A stretch of DNA of 33,205 nucleotides from an uncultured Lachnospiraceae bacterium. GTDB taxonomy: Bacteria; Bacillota_A; Clostridia; Lachnospirales; Lachnospiraceae. The notes beneath the pieces are model-generated. The model was given only the letters and a program-made list of their open reading frames with translations, was not told the origin of the DNA and did no database searches. Within the stretch, counting starts at the first letter, position 1. Every line of letters starts with the position of its first letter. A program made the position numbers and the translations under genes. This document shows, in pieces, positions 25,158 to 33,205 of the stretch. The DNA is taken from positions 1 to 33,205 of the forward strand of contig CADCIU010000031.1 of the NCBI GenBank assembly GCA_902801585.1, read 5' to 3'.

Positions 25158-26549
25158 TTAACTGAAGACCGACTTGTTCTCCTCTTCTGTGACCTCTTTC
25201 CTGAACCGGTTATACAAGAACCCTGCTGTGATCACCGATACCACCTCTGCAAACGGTGTCGCTAACGTGACACCGTTAAGGCCTATGAGCATCTTAAAGA
25301 TCAGCATGGCCGGGATGTCTAAAACGCCTTTTCTCATGATCGAGAGCACCAGCGAGGATTTTCTGCGTCCGGCTGCCTGAAAAACCGTGTTGGCCATAAA
25401 GGACAGCGCACAAAGCGGCGCCGCAAAGGCGATGACATGCAGGAATCTTGTTCCGAATTCCACAGAATCCGGCTCGTCGATAAAGAACGTGACCAGCTGC
25501 CTTGCAAATACCCTGAAAAGGATCGTACAGCATACACTGAAGCCCAGTGAGACCATCACCGTAAACCGGATCACTTCTCTCATGCGGTCATGCTTCCGGG
25601 CACCGTAATTATAGGCAATGAGCGGCAGCACACCCTGCGTCAGGCCCAAATTGGTATTGAAGGCGATCATGTTCACTTTTTTGGCTATACCCATTCCGGC
25701 GACCGCTGCGCTTCCGTATTCCACCACCAGTTTATTGGCAAATATGTTGGACACCATTGCCAAAAACGTCTGCAGTGCGGCGGCGGTTCCGATCGAGAAG
25801 ACTTCGCCCGGAATACCCTGCGTCAGTGTAATATCTGCCGGTGAGAACGTGAACACCGGATTGTCCCTGTGTCTGTACAGGAACACCAGGAAGTAAGTCA
25901 GGGCGATCGTATTGGACAGACAGGTTGCGATCGCCGCGCCCGTGACCTCCATACCGCGCGGCAGGAGCACGAACATGAAGAGCGGATCCAGAATGATGTT
26001 GAGGATACCGCCCATGGACATTCCGAATCCTGCTTCCTTCGCAGCGCCGATCGACCGGACCAGATGTCCGCACAAAGCATTGCCCAGCGTCGGGATCGCG
26101 CCGACCACCATCGTCCAGAACATGTAACTGTAAATGTAAGCATAGGAATCGTCGCTGCCGCCGATCATGGGGATCAGATAAGGCCTTGCAAAAAAGATTA
26201 CCACCGCGTAGAGAATGGCTGCCGTGAGGCCGCCGTACAGACTGAACGCGAAGATCCTCCGTGCCCGGTCTCTCTCTTTGCGTCCCAGCGCTCTGGAAAT
26301 GGCGCTGGAACCGCCGATTCCGAACAGATTGGCCAAAGCCTGAATGATGATAAAAACCGGAAGGCAGACCGTAAGAGCCGCCATCATGGAAGCGCTCCCC
26401 GTTCTCCCCACATACCATGCATCCGCAAAGTTATAGACAATATTGATCAGCTGTGTGATGATCGTCGGAATGGCCATCGTAAACACAGCCTGCGCGACCG
26501 GCGCTTCTTCGAAGACCCATTTTCTGTTCGCAGTGCTCTCTTTGCTCAT
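25158..26549 (-). CDS. MATE family multidrug/toxin efflux transporter
   Basis: The 463-residue protein has twelve membrane helices in two related halves. The first half holds the conserved MATE stretch NIVYNFADAWYVGRTG and GGSSAISRALGRKERDRAR. It uses a sodium or proton gradient to export cationic or other toxic compounds. It follows the ABC exporter gene by 40 bases on the same strand and is probably co-transcribed with it and the nitroreductase. AAAGGAGATTCC precedes the ATG. No terminator is seen between it and the convergent nhaC gene. Confidence 0.94.
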   Translation of the reverse strand: MSKESTANRKWVFEEAPVAQAVFTMAIPTIITQLINIVYNFADAWYVGRTGSASMMAALTVCLPVFIIIQALANLFGIGGSSAISRALGRKERDRARRIFAFSLYGGLTAAILYAVVIFFARPYLIPMIGGSDDSYAYIYSYMFWTMVVGAIPTLGNALCGHLVRSIGAAKEAGFGMSMGGILNIILDPLFMFVLLPRGMEVTGAAIATCLSNTIALTYFLVFLYRHRDNPVFTFSPADITLTQGIPGEVFSIGTAAALQTFLAMVSNIFANKLVVEYGSAAVAGMGIAKKVNMIAFNTNLGLTQGVLPLIAYNYGARKHDRMREVIRFTVMVSLGFSVCCTILFRVFARQLVTFFIDEPDSVEFGTRFLHVIAFAAPLCALSFMANTVFQAAGRRKSSLVLSIMRKGVLDIPAMLIFKMLIGLNGVTLATPFAEVVSVITAGFLYNRFRKEVTEEENKSVFS

Positions 26550-26589
26550 GGAATCTCCTTTTTACTTCTGACAATACCCGTCTGCAGGA

Positions 26590-28629
26590 TCAGTGAAACA
26601 CTTCGTTTTCCCTCAACATTTTTTCCTGAAATTCCTCATACGGGTCTGTGTAAAAGCGCAGATCCTCATGCATCTCTGCCAGTTCCTCTTCTGTGCGGAC
26701 ACGCTCCTGCGCCGCTCTTCTGCGGACCCTGCGCGGTCCGCCGTAGGATCCGCCTCCGTCAAGACCGATCGGTCCTTCCGGCTGCGTCTCTTCGGGAATG
26801 TCCATGGCGCCCTTAAACTGCGTCTCATAGAGCTCCGTGTACACACCGCCCGCCTTCACTAAATCCTTGTGCCTGCCGCGCTCTGCGATCACGCCGTCTT
26901 TGATCACAAGAATCTCGTCAGCCGCCAGGATCGTGGACAGCCTGTGGGCGATCAGGATACTGGTCCTTGAAGAGATCAGAGGATCAATGGCGTCCTGGAT
27001 CTTGCGCTCCGAGATGGAATCCAGCGCGGAAGTTGCCTCATCGAAAATCAACAGAGCAGGATCCCGCAGCAGAACACGTGCTATGGACAGCCGCTGTTTT
27101 TCCCCTCCCGAGAGCTTGAGTCCGCGGTTTCCGACCATCGTGTCGAGCCCTTCCGGCTGCCGGGAGATAAAGTCATATATATTGGCGCGCTCGCAGGCAT
27201 CGATCAGCTCTGCCTCCGTCGCCTCCGGTTTCACATACAGGAGATTTTCCCGGATCGTCCCGTTGAACAGATACGTATCCTGCGTCACGACGCCGATCGA
27301 TCCGCGCAGAAATGTCAGATCGAGCGCTTTTACATTGATACCGTCAAACAGCACTTCCCCGCTCACCGTGTCATAAAGGCGCGGAATCAGGTTGACCAGG
27401 GTGCTTTTGCCGGAACCCGAAGGCCCCACGATCGCAATGCTGTGCCCGCTCTCCAGCTTGAACGTCACATCCTTCAGGATCTGTCTGGAAGGTTCATAGT
27501 GGAAGTTTACATGCCTGAATTCCACTCTTCCCTCCGCGTGATCCGGTGTGATCGCATCCGGCGCATTCTGAATCTCCACCGGCATGTCAAAATACTCAAA
27601 GATCCTTGAGAACATCGCCATGGAGCGCATCCAGTCCACCTGGATGTTCAAAAGGGAGTTTACAGGGCCGTACATCCTTCCCAAAAGGGCAACGAGCACA
27701 GTGATATCACCCACCGTGAGGTCGGACTGATAACGGATCATCAGGATCCCGCCCACCAGATACAGCAGCATCGGACCGACGCTGGTGATGGTCGACAGGA
27801 CCACGCGGAACCATCGCCCGGCCATGCTCTCTTTGACATTGAGCTCGATCATCTTGCGGTTGGCTTCCTCATAGCGCCCGTACTCATATTCTTCCTTGCA
27901 GAAGAGTTTGACCAGCGTCTGTCCGCTGACGGACATCGTCTCGCTGAGGATCCCGTTGATCTCATCATTGCAGGCCTGTGCCTCCTGTGTGAGGCTCCAG
28001 CGCCTTTGACCGGCCTTTCTGGTCGGCAGCGTGAACAGCGGAACAATGATGATCCCCACGGTCGCCAGGATCCAGTTCTTCTGATACATGGCGATCAGGG
28101 CGACGACCAGCGTGATCACGTTGGAGAGAATACTGGCGAACGTACCGGTGATCACTGTTTTGACCCCGTCGATGTCGCTGGTCATGCGCGTGATGATATC
28201 CCCCTGATTGTTGGACGTAAAGAACCGCTGCGACATATTCTGGAGATGACGATACATCTGGTTGCGCATATCAAAGGTGATGTGCTGCGCGATCCATGTA
28301 TTGAGATAACTCTCTGCGACGCCGATCAGGTTTGCGCCGGCTGTCACGGCCAGCGAAAGGACGATATAAAAGATCAGCTTCTGAAAGTCTCTCCCGATCA
28401 GACCTTCATCAATGATCTTTCCGGTGAGGACCGACGGCATCAGTGTCATCACAGAGGAGAACACGATACACAAAAGTGTCAGCACCAACTGCTTCCAGTA
28501 TGGTCTCAGGTAGGAGAAGACGCGCTTTAAGAGCTCCGGCGTCACGCGCGGGAGCTTTTTCTTCTCCTCCTCAGACATAAAGTTCCTGCTTCCGGGGCCG
28601 AAGCCCATTCCATGACCGACAGGGGGCAT
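26590..28629 (-). CDS. ABC exporter, fused membrane and ATPase domains
   Basis: The 679-residue half-transporter has a six-helix membrane domain (about residues 45-325) and an ATPase domain with Walker A GPSGSGKST (402-410), signature LSGGEKQR (506-513), Walker B LLIFDEATSALD and the H-loop IAHRLST. A tail of about 70 residues after the ATPase domain is rich in Arg and Glu and unusual for the family. It would work as a homodimer to export a lipid, peptide or drug. GGAGG lies seven bases before the ATG. A separate MATE gene follows, so two exporters of different energy source share one transcript. Confidence 0.94.
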   Translation of the reverse strand: MPPVGHGMGFGPGSRNFMSEEEKKKLPRVTPELLKRVFSYLRPYWKQLVLTLLCIVFSSVMTLMPSVLTGKIIDEGLIGRDFQKLIFYIVLSLAVTAGANLIGVAESYLNTWIAQHITFDMRNQMYRHLQNMSQRFFTSNNQGDIITRMTSDIDGVKTVITGTFASILSNVITLVVALIAMYQKNWILATVGIIIVPLFTLPTRKAGQRRWSLTQEAQACNDEINGILSETMSVSGQTLVKLFCKEEYEYGRYEEANRKMIELNVKESMAGRWFRVVLSTITSVGPMLLYLVGGILMIRYQSDLTVGDITVLVALLGRMYGPVNSLLNIQVDWMRSMAMFSRIFEYFDMPVEIQNAPDAITPDHAEGRVEFRHVNFHYEPSRQILKDVTFKLESGHSIAIVGPSGSGKSTLVNLIPRLYDTVSGEVLFDGINVKALDLTFLRGSIGVVTQDTYLFNGTIRENLLYVKPEATEAELIDACERANIYDFISRQPEGLDTMVGNRGLKLSGGEKQRLSIARVLLRDPALLIFDEATSALDSISERKIQDAIDPLISSRTSILIAHRLSTILAADEILVIKDGVIAERGRHKDLVKAGGVYTELYETQFKGAMDIPEETQPEGPIGLDGGGSYGGPRRVRRRAAQERVRTEEELAEMHEDLRFYTDPYEEFQEKMLRENEVFH

Positions 28630-28670
28630 ACCACACCTCCTTGATCCTGCGGCCGGTCATTCGACCTGCG

Positions 28671-28706
28671 CAGCATTCACAGCATCTACAGTATTTACAG
28701 CATTCA
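28671..28706. repeat. Four degenerate 9-bp tandem repeats
   Basis: CAGCATTCA, CAGCATCTA, CAGTATTTA and CAGCATTCA follow each other directly after the nitroreductase stop and before the ABC exporter gene. Units 1 and 4 are identical. Confidence 0.85.
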
Positions 28707-28712
28707 CGCCGT

Positions 28713-29249
28713 TCAGTATTTATTGATGTGGATCTTGGCGAACGGGAGCATCTCGAGCGGTGTCATCGGCCACTCCTCCTCCGGCATGCCCAGTGACAGG
28801 ATCGCCTCCAGCCTGCACTCCGCGGGAAACTGCAAAATATTGCGTGTATACTCTTCCGTCGTCTCACCGTCCATCGCCGTTCGTTCGCGGCCTTGGATCC
28901 AGCAGCTTCCGACACCGAGTGCGCTCGCCATCAGATGCATATTCTCCATCACGACGCAGCTGTCTTCGATCCATGCGTCCGACTTTTCCTCATCGGCCAC
29001 CACGACAACAGCCAGATCGGCACCTGCCAGCATTCTGGCCGCTCCGCCCATCCTGCAGCCGGACAGGCTGATCAGCTTCTGCTTGTCCCTGACGACGATC
29101 AGCTCATAGGGGCGGATCGCCCTGCTCGAAGGCGCCAGCATCCCTGCTTCCAGGATCATATTCAGTTTCTCCATGGGGACCGGTTCGCCTGAATAGCTTC
29201 GCACACTGCGTCTGTTCTGTAATGCTCTCAGAAAATCTTCTCCGCTCAT
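28713..29249 (-). CDS. Nitroreductase family flavoprotein
   Basis: The 178-residue protein shows the FMN-binding start RRSVRSYSGEPVP (residues 13-25), LAPSSRAIRPYELIVV and the late LGVGSCWIQG motif of the family. Such dimeric enzymes reduce nitro groups, quinones or enones with NAD(P)H. AAAGGAAAC lies upstream of the ATG. It is the first gene ahead of the ABC and MATE exporters, which suggests a detoxification unit, though the 83-base gap with tandem repeats leaves this open. Confidence 0.9.
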   Translation of the reverse strand: MSGEDFLRALQNRRSVRSYSGEPVPMEKLNMILEAGMLAPSSRAIRPYELIVVRDKQKLISLSGCRMGGAARMLAGADLAVVVVADEEKSDAWIEDSCVVMENMHLMASALGVGSCWIQGRERTAMDGETTEEYTRNILQFPAECRLEAILSLGMPEEEWPMTPLEMLPFAKIHINKY

Positions 29250-29293
29250 CGTTCTTGTTTCCTTTCACAAATCATTGTCGGACCTGTGTTCGT

Positions 29294-29332
29294 CCAAATA
29301 AAAGACAAGCGCCGCGGACTCCTCCGCGGCGC
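29294..29332 (-). terminator. Intrinsic terminator after the AGCS symporter gene
   Basis: GCGCCGCGG and CCGCGGCGC form a perfect 9-bp GC stem with a six-base loop; on the minus strand TTGTCTTTTATTT follows. It lies about 30 bases after the symporter stop. Confidence 0.9.
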
Positions 29333-29361
29333 GGCCAATAAGAATCACTTCTGCACTCTTA

Positions 29362-30753
29362 TTATAACACACCTTTATTGGCATTTTTAAGCACGGGAAT
29401 CTCTGTTTCATCCCTGTCGTTGATATGGCTGCCGCTGTATTTCTTCGTCTCTTCGGCAATCACACCACTCAGGAACAGCACCGCGAAAATGTTCGGGATC
29501 GCCATAAGTCCGTTCAGCAGGTCGGCCAGGTCCCAGATCAGGTTCAGTTCCACAAGAGATCCCACAAAAATGCCGATGACCCAGAGAACCTTATAGACCA
29601 TAATGACCTTCTCACCGAACAGATACACCGCACATCTCTCGCCATAATAATACCATCCGAGGATCGTAGAGAAAGCAAATGTGATCAGTCCCACGACCAG
29701 GATCGGTACACCGATCAGCGGGATCATCCCAAAGGCAAGGCTTGTCAGCTCACTTCCGTTTCCGGAAAGGCCGTCAATGCCGGGGTGCTTGATAATACTG
29801 GAGACAAGGACCAGACCGGTCATCAGGCAGATCACGACCGTATCCCAGAAAGTGCCGGTCATGGAGACCATCGCCTGTCTCTTGGGGTTGCGCGTCTGTG
29901 CCGCGGAGGCAACAAGAGGAGCAGAACCCATACCGGACTCGTTGGAGAAAAGTCCGCGCGCAAATCCGTAACGGCAGGCTGTCGCGATCGTGCTTCCCAC
30001 GAATCCGCCGCCGACTGCCTTTTTAGTAAATGCAGATGAAACGATCACGCCGACTGCCTGTCCCAGCACGTCTGCATTCATGACCAGGATCACCAGGCAT
30101 CCGAGAACATAGAAAGCCGCCATAAAAGGCACAAGCTTCTCAGATACGCGGGTAATGGACTGGATCCCTCCGATGATGACCAGCGCCACGACCACACTCA
30201 GGATCACCGCTACGATGATCGGGCTCACGCTGAAGTTCGTTGTGATATTTGCAACAACAGCATTCGCCTGTACGGTGCATCCGATACCGAACGCGCACAG
30301 TGCCGCAAGGCTCGAGAACAGGATGCCTGCCCATTTTGCGTTCAAGCCGCGGTCCAAAGCGTACATAGCGCCGCCGATCATGGTTCCGTTCTCACTTTTT
30401 ACTCTGTATTTGACACCGATCAGCGTCTCCGCATATTTGGTCGCAATACCAAAGATACCGGTCATCCACATCCAAAATACAGATCCGGGGCCCCCCATCG
30501 CAATGGCTGTTCCTACGCCGATGATATTGCCGGTTCCGATCGTCGAAGAAAGCGCCGTCGTCAGAGCGCCAAACTGGGAAACGTCTCCCTCGGAATCCTC
30601 GTCTGCCGTGACGGACATCTTGATCGCCTTAAAAATGTCTTTCTGGATAAACCCCGTGCGGATCGACATAAAGATGTGGGTTCCAAACAGAAGGATGATC
30701 AGAGGCCATCCCCACAAAAAGCTGTCTACGGTACTTATGATTGTTGCAAACAT
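29362..30753 (-). CDS. AGCS family sodium:alanine/glycine symporter
   Basis: The start is placed at 30753 (MFATIISTVDSFLWG), with GGAAGGGG about nine bases upstream; 24 more codons are open but polar and without a site. The 463-residue protein carries family motifs: FGALTTALSSTIGTGNIIGV near residue 65 and NESGMGSAPLVASAAQT in the middle. It imports alanine, glycine or similar amino acids with sodium. The leader holds nested stems (30780-30833). It is a single-gene transcript with a strong terminator. Confidence 0.95.
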   Translation of the reverse strand: MFATIISTVDSFLWGWPLIILLFGTHIFMSIRTGFIQKDIFKAIKMSVTADEDSEGDVSQFGALTTALSSTIGTGNIIGVGTAIAMGGPGSVFWMWMTGIFGIATKYAETLIGVKYRVKSENGTMIGGAMYALDRGLNAKWAGILFSSLAALCAFGIGCTVQANAVVANITTNFSVSPIIVAVILSVVVALVIIGGIQSITRVSEKLVPFMAAFYVLGCLVILVMNADVLGQAVGVIVSSAFTKKAVGGGFVGSTIATACRYGFARGLFSNESGMGSAPLVASAAQTRNPKRQAMVSMTGTFWDTVVICLMTGLVLVSSIIKHPGIDGLSGNGSELTSLAFGMIPLIGVPILVVGLITFAFSTILGWYYYGERCAVYLFGEKVIMVYKVLWVIGIFVGSLVELNLIWDLADLLNGLMAIPNIFAVLFLSGVIAEETKKYSGSHINDRDETEIPVLKNANKGVL

Positions 30754-30779
30754 AGAAATTTCCCCTTCCTTCACTGTTT

Positions 30780-30833
30780 GTGCGGCTATAGATCTTCTTC
30801 CGGCTCCTGTGCAGCCGATCTTCACATCCGCAC
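30780..30833 (-). promoter_or_regulatory. Three nested stems in the leader of the AGCS gene
   Basis: GTGCGG/CCGCAC (30780-30785, 30828-30833), AGATC/GATCT (30790-30794, 30817-30821) and CGGCT/AGCCG (30801-30805, 30813-30817) nest within one another. Glycine riboswitches often precede AGCS genes, but their conserved bases are not seen here. It is a possible cis-regulatory fold with low certainty. Confidence 0.3.
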
Positions 30834-30936
30834 TTCAGCGTGTTAAATATCGCTCAGGTACAAATTTATCACATCATAGAGCGAAAGTCTAACGCTTTAA
30901 TGCAAAACATAAACCGCAATAAGCCGTTCTTTCCGC

Positions 30937-30964
30937 AAAAAAAGCCGCCACTGATGTGACGGCT
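30937..30964 (-). terminator. Intrinsic terminator after the EF-hand-like gene
   Basis: On the minus strand AGCCGTCAC and GTGGCGGCT form a 9-bp stem with one G.U pair and the loop ATCA, followed by seven T. It lies 30 bases after the stop of the gene at 30994-31428. Confidence 0.92.
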
Positions 30965-30993
30965 CTGTACGATCTGCAGTTTTAGGGATCCGG

Positions 30994-31428
30994 TCAATTG
31001 CCGGAACGTATTTCCTTGATCAGATCAGCGAGTTCGTGGAGCGCTTTATTGATATGCTCGGTATCCGACTCCTCGTCGACCAGCGTATTAAAGATTTTGA
31101 CCAGTTTGGCATGGATGTCATTCTTGAGGCAGTCTCCCTCACTGGCGAGCTGGAGGTTTCCGTCTCCGTTTTTATCCACGTACACGACATTGGGGAAATG
31201 ATTATTGTCTGTATCATCCAAATACAGATTGAACTTATGGTCTCCTGTCAAATCCAATGCAAGCAGATCCGCGCCGTCGCTGTCGGTCGTATCGATCAGT
31301 GCCGCCTCAGGCTTTCCGTCACCATTCAGGTCGATCAATATCTGGTTCTTCTCTCCCTTGCTGATCGTGATCTTGTCCATCTCCGCTGCTTCTTTGAGCT
31401 TTTTCTTCATTTGTTTTAATGTAGGCAT
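30994..31428 (-). CDS. Small acidic protein with EF-hand/dockerin-like calcium loops, no signal peptide
   Basis: The start is placed at 31428 (MPTLKQMKKKL), with GGGGGAG seven bases upstream. The 144-residue protein has a basic N-terminal helix, then three Asp-rich loops: DLNGDGKPEAAL, DLTGDHKFNLYL and DKNGDGNLQLAS. The first and third fit the DxNxDG calcium loop seen in EF-hands, dockerins and FG-GAP repeats. A helical C-terminal part follows. No signal peptide is present, so a cytoplasmic place is likely, unusual for such loops in bacteria. A promoter with a palindrome lies just upstream, and a strong terminator follows, so it forms its own transcript. Function unknown. Confidence 0.75.
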   Translation of the reverse strand: MPTLKQMKKKLKEAAEMDKITISKGEKNQILIDLNGDGKPEAALIDTTDSDGADLLALDLTGDHKFNLYLDDTDNNHFPNVVYVDKNGDGNLQLASEGDCLKNDIHAKLVKIFNTLVDEESDTEHINKALHELADLIKEIRSGN

Positions 31429-31472
31429 ATTCGCTCCCCCTTTATAGACACAAGCCAAAACTTTATAATACT

Positions 31473-31500
31473 AGTATATTCCAAACCGGTTTCAAATCAA
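31473..31500 (-). promoter_or_regulatory. Promoter with LacI-type palindrome ahead of the EF-hand-like gene
   Basis: On the minus strand TTGATT (31500-31495), a 16-base spacer and TATACT (31478-31473) form a promoter that overlaps the GH32 stop codon. The spacer contains the palindrome AAACCGGTTT (31483-31492), of the kind bound by LacI/GalR family repressors. A second palindrome, ATACTAGTAT (31468-31477), covers the -10 box. Confidence 0.45.
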
Positions 31501-32993
31501 GTGACGACTTTATCTAAAGAATACTTTGTTACCTTAATCCTTGCGGCTCCGTTGGCGAGAAAGGTGATCCCCTCCGCCGCAAGATCTGTATAGATCGTCG
31601 CTGTGAGTACTTTTTCTCCGTCATTGACGAAGATCTCCGCACTGAACCTGTCCAGGATCAGTCGAAGCTTGATCCGTCCGTTCTTATGTGATACACTCGC
31701 ACGCCGCTGATGAATGATGGCTCTGCGTGAACCGGAGAATTTCCTGTCGATCTTGATCGTAGATTCATAAGGGCGGAAACTGACGCCCGTATGGTATTTT
31801 TCATTCTCCGCAAAACGGAGCGCAAACTTTCTGTACAGTTCTTTCCCCTCTACAGGTTCGATCTCCACTTCCAGATCCACAAGCCTGCCGTCCACATCCG
31901 CCAAAGCCACCTCTGTGTCTTCCACAAGTACGTCTTTGTATCTGACGGGATCACCGCGAAACTCTTCGATTTCCCTTATGGGATTCTGGTACAATCTCCC
32001 GTTCCTGCATGAGAGTTCTCTGGGGATACTCATCTGGCCGAACCAGGGCGTGGACTTCGTGTGCAGATTGCAGGTATCCCAGTTCTGCATCCAGCCGATC
32101 ATGATACGCCTTCCGTCAGGTGCGAGCACCGTCTGGGGAGCGTAAAAATCAATGCCGTAATCAGCCGCATGGTTGCTCTCCTGCATAAATTCGCAGTTTT
32201 CTTTGTTATAGGTTCCCACAAAATAGAACGTGCCGTTGCCGTTGTGGTATTCCAATTCACTGGGAAGCATGTCCTGTGCACTGGCCAGCAGCACATATTT
32301 TCCGTCAAGCTCAAAGAAATCGGGACACTCCCACATTTCTCCGAGCTGATGATCATCTTTCATCAGAGCCTTCACGAAAGACCAGTGAACTCCGTCCTCA
32401 CTGCGATAGAGAAGCATCTGACCGCCGTGTTCCCTGTCCTGGTTGGCGATCAACACCCGAAAGCTTCCGTCCTCTTCCACCCAGAGCTTCGGATCCCTGA
32501 ATGCATAAGGATTGCCCCCTTCGGGAAGATCCCTTCCTGTGATCACCGGGTTTCGCGCGTACTTGACATAATTGTCACCGTCCCCAAATGCCAGATTCTG
32601 AGTCTGGGCTTCCTGTTCTGCACCGTTCTCATCGATGATCAGCTGGCGGCCGGTATACATCAGCATCTGCCTTCCGTCAGGCAGTGTAAGTGCACTGCCG
32701 GAATAACATCCGTCTCTGTCATACGGCCTGTCCGGAGCCATTGCGGCGGGGAGATAGGTCCAGTGGATCAGATCCTCGCTGACCGCATGTCCCCAGTGCA
32801 TCGGCCCCCAATGAGAATCATAAGGGTGATACTGATAAAACAGATGATACTGTCCGTCATAATAAGAGAAACCGTTCGGATCGTTCATCCATCCGACTCT
32901 CGCACTGAGATGAAAGGCGGGTCTGTCTCCTGCATCAATAAGTTTGTCTTTTTCTTCCTCGTATCTCCTGGCGTCTCTTAGAACCTGACTCAT
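31497..32993 (-). CDS. GH32 sucrose-6-phosphate hydrolase / beta-fructosidase
   Basis: The start is placed at the ATG at 32993, with GAGG seven bases upstream; a TTG two codons earlier is less likely. The 498-residue protein has the five-blade propeller motifs of GH32: WMNDPNG with nucleophile Asp38, FRDP with Asp167 (transition-state stabiliser) and WECPDFF with acid/base Glu222, then a C-terminal beta-sandwich. No signal peptide is present, so it acts in the cytoplasm on sucrose, sucrose 6-phosphate or small fructans. The start overlaps the stop of the HAD gene by one base (TGATG), so the two are translationally coupled. Confidence 0.93.
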   Translation of the reverse strand: MSQVLRDARRYEEEKDKLIDAGDRPAFHLSARVGWMNDPNGFSYYDGQYHLFYQYHPYDSHWGPMHWGHAVSEDLIHWTYLPAAMAPDRPYDRDGCYSGSALTLPDGRQMLMYTGRQLIIDENGAEQEAQTQNLAFGDGDNYVKYARNPVITGRDLPEGGNPYAFRDPKLWVEEDGSFRVLIANQDREHGGQMLLYRSEDGVHWSFVKALMKDDHQLGEMWECPDFFELDGKYVLLASAQDMLPSELEYHNGNGTFYFVGTYNKENCEFMQESNHAADYGIDFYAPQTVLAPDGRRIMIGWMQNWDTCNLHTKSTPWFGQMSIPRELSCRNGRLYQNPIREIEEFRGDPVRYKDVLVEDTEVALADVDGRLVDLEVEIEPVEGKELYRKFALRFAENEKYHTGVSFRPYESTIKIDRKFSGSRRAIIHQRRASVSHKNGRIKLRLILDRFSAEIFVNDGEKVLTATIYTDLAAEGITFLANGAARIKVTKYSLDKVVT

Positions 32994-33205
32994 CAGCAAT
33001 CCTCATCTTTCATACTGTCTTCCAGTGCATCCACGATCGTCTCAACGACCTTCGTTGCCTTCTCCTGTACCTCTTTGGGCGCATAGGGGAAAGTATAAGA
33101 GACGTCCGACGCTTCAAGAAGAGGCAGATCATTGATGGAATCGCCGATACCGTACAGCTTGATCTCTCCGTAAGGCTCTCTCATATACTCGCGCAAAAAC
33201 TCCAC
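32993..33205 (-). CDS. HAD-IIB (Cof-type) sugar phosphatase, C-terminal part (5' end outside window)
   Basis: About 70 residues are present, open to the window edge. HAD motif IV is clear as YGIGDSINDLPLLEASDVS, with the GDSxND metal-binding aspartates, followed by a VQEKATKVVETIV helix as in Cof-type phosphatases. It likely removes phosphate from a sugar phosphate. Its overlap with GH32 suggests a shared sugar pathway. The substrate is not determinable from this fragment. Confidence 0.88.
   Translation of the reverse strand: MEFLREYMREPYGEIKLYGIGDSINDLPLLEASDVSYTFPYAPKEVQEKATKVVETIVDALEDSMKDEDC

Noticed and set aside
25869..26816. Plus-strand frame of 315 codons across the MATE gene
   Set aside because: Antisense to the MATE and ABC genes, with no ribosome site and no domain.
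30754..30840. Glycine riboswitch ahead of the AGCS gene
   Set aside because: Nested stems exist, but the conserved glycine-aptamer bases are not present, so only a generic leader fold is reported.

Overview
The window looks like a chromosomal segment of a Gram-positive anaerobe of the class Clostridia, most likely Lachnospiraceae or a close relative. This is inferred from roughly 50% GC, strong AGGAGG-type ribosome binding sites, GlpP-type antitermination control of glycerol genes, NhaC and AGCS sodium-coupled transporters, and an anaerobic-style glycerol-3-phosphate dehydrogenase module with a DUF1667 partner. No species name can be read from the sequence. I see no rRNA, tRNA, CRISPR array, transposase or phage gene.

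Layout. 1-450: 3' end of a phosphohexomutase gene and its terminator. 503-8510 (minus): a secreted heptad-repeat protein and an MMPL/RND exporter, a TetR regulator with a TVP38-type membrane protein, and a DUF1624 membrane acyltransferase-like protein. 8511-10400: a CYTH phosphatase-like gene (plus) converging on an unknown gene, then a small membrane protein. 10401-10982: a 580-base gene-free stretch holding a striking long fold, called here as a candidate structured RNA. 10983-17282 (minus): the glycerol operon glpP-glpK-glpF-glpA-like-FAD oxidoreductase-DUF1667. 17650-23083 (minus): a ThrH-like phosphatase, a membrane-anchored Hsp70-like ATPase with a two-helix membrane partner, a LysR regulator and endonuclease III. 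23084-25130 (plus): a long structured leader with terminator and the NhaC antiporter. 25158-29249 (minus): nitroreductase, ABC exporter and MATE exporter. 29362-33205 (minus): AGCS amino acid symporter, a small acidic protein with EF-hand-like loops, a GH32 sucrose/fructan hydrolase and the end of a HAD phosphatase.

How the genes work together. The glycerol operon is complete from uptake (GlpF) through phosphorylation (GlpK) to oxidation (GlpA-like flavoprotein plus NAD-linked flavoprotein and DUF1667), with its own antiterminator (GlpP) encoded first. Hairpins lie ahead of glpF and ahead of the dehydrogenase. The MMPL exporter and the secreted coiled-coil protein form a two-gene envelope unit, probably under the nearby TetR repressor. 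GH32 and HAD overlap by one base and are probably translationally coupled in sugar use.

The most unusual signal is at about 10672-10945. It is a rod-like fold with a 25-bp outer helix and a 25-bp inner helix, in which GA lies opposite GA at five or more places. This makes G.A pairs only if the plus strand is the RNA. A second theme is short tandem duplications (9 to 17 bp) in intergenic spacers and at gene ends, seen at six places.
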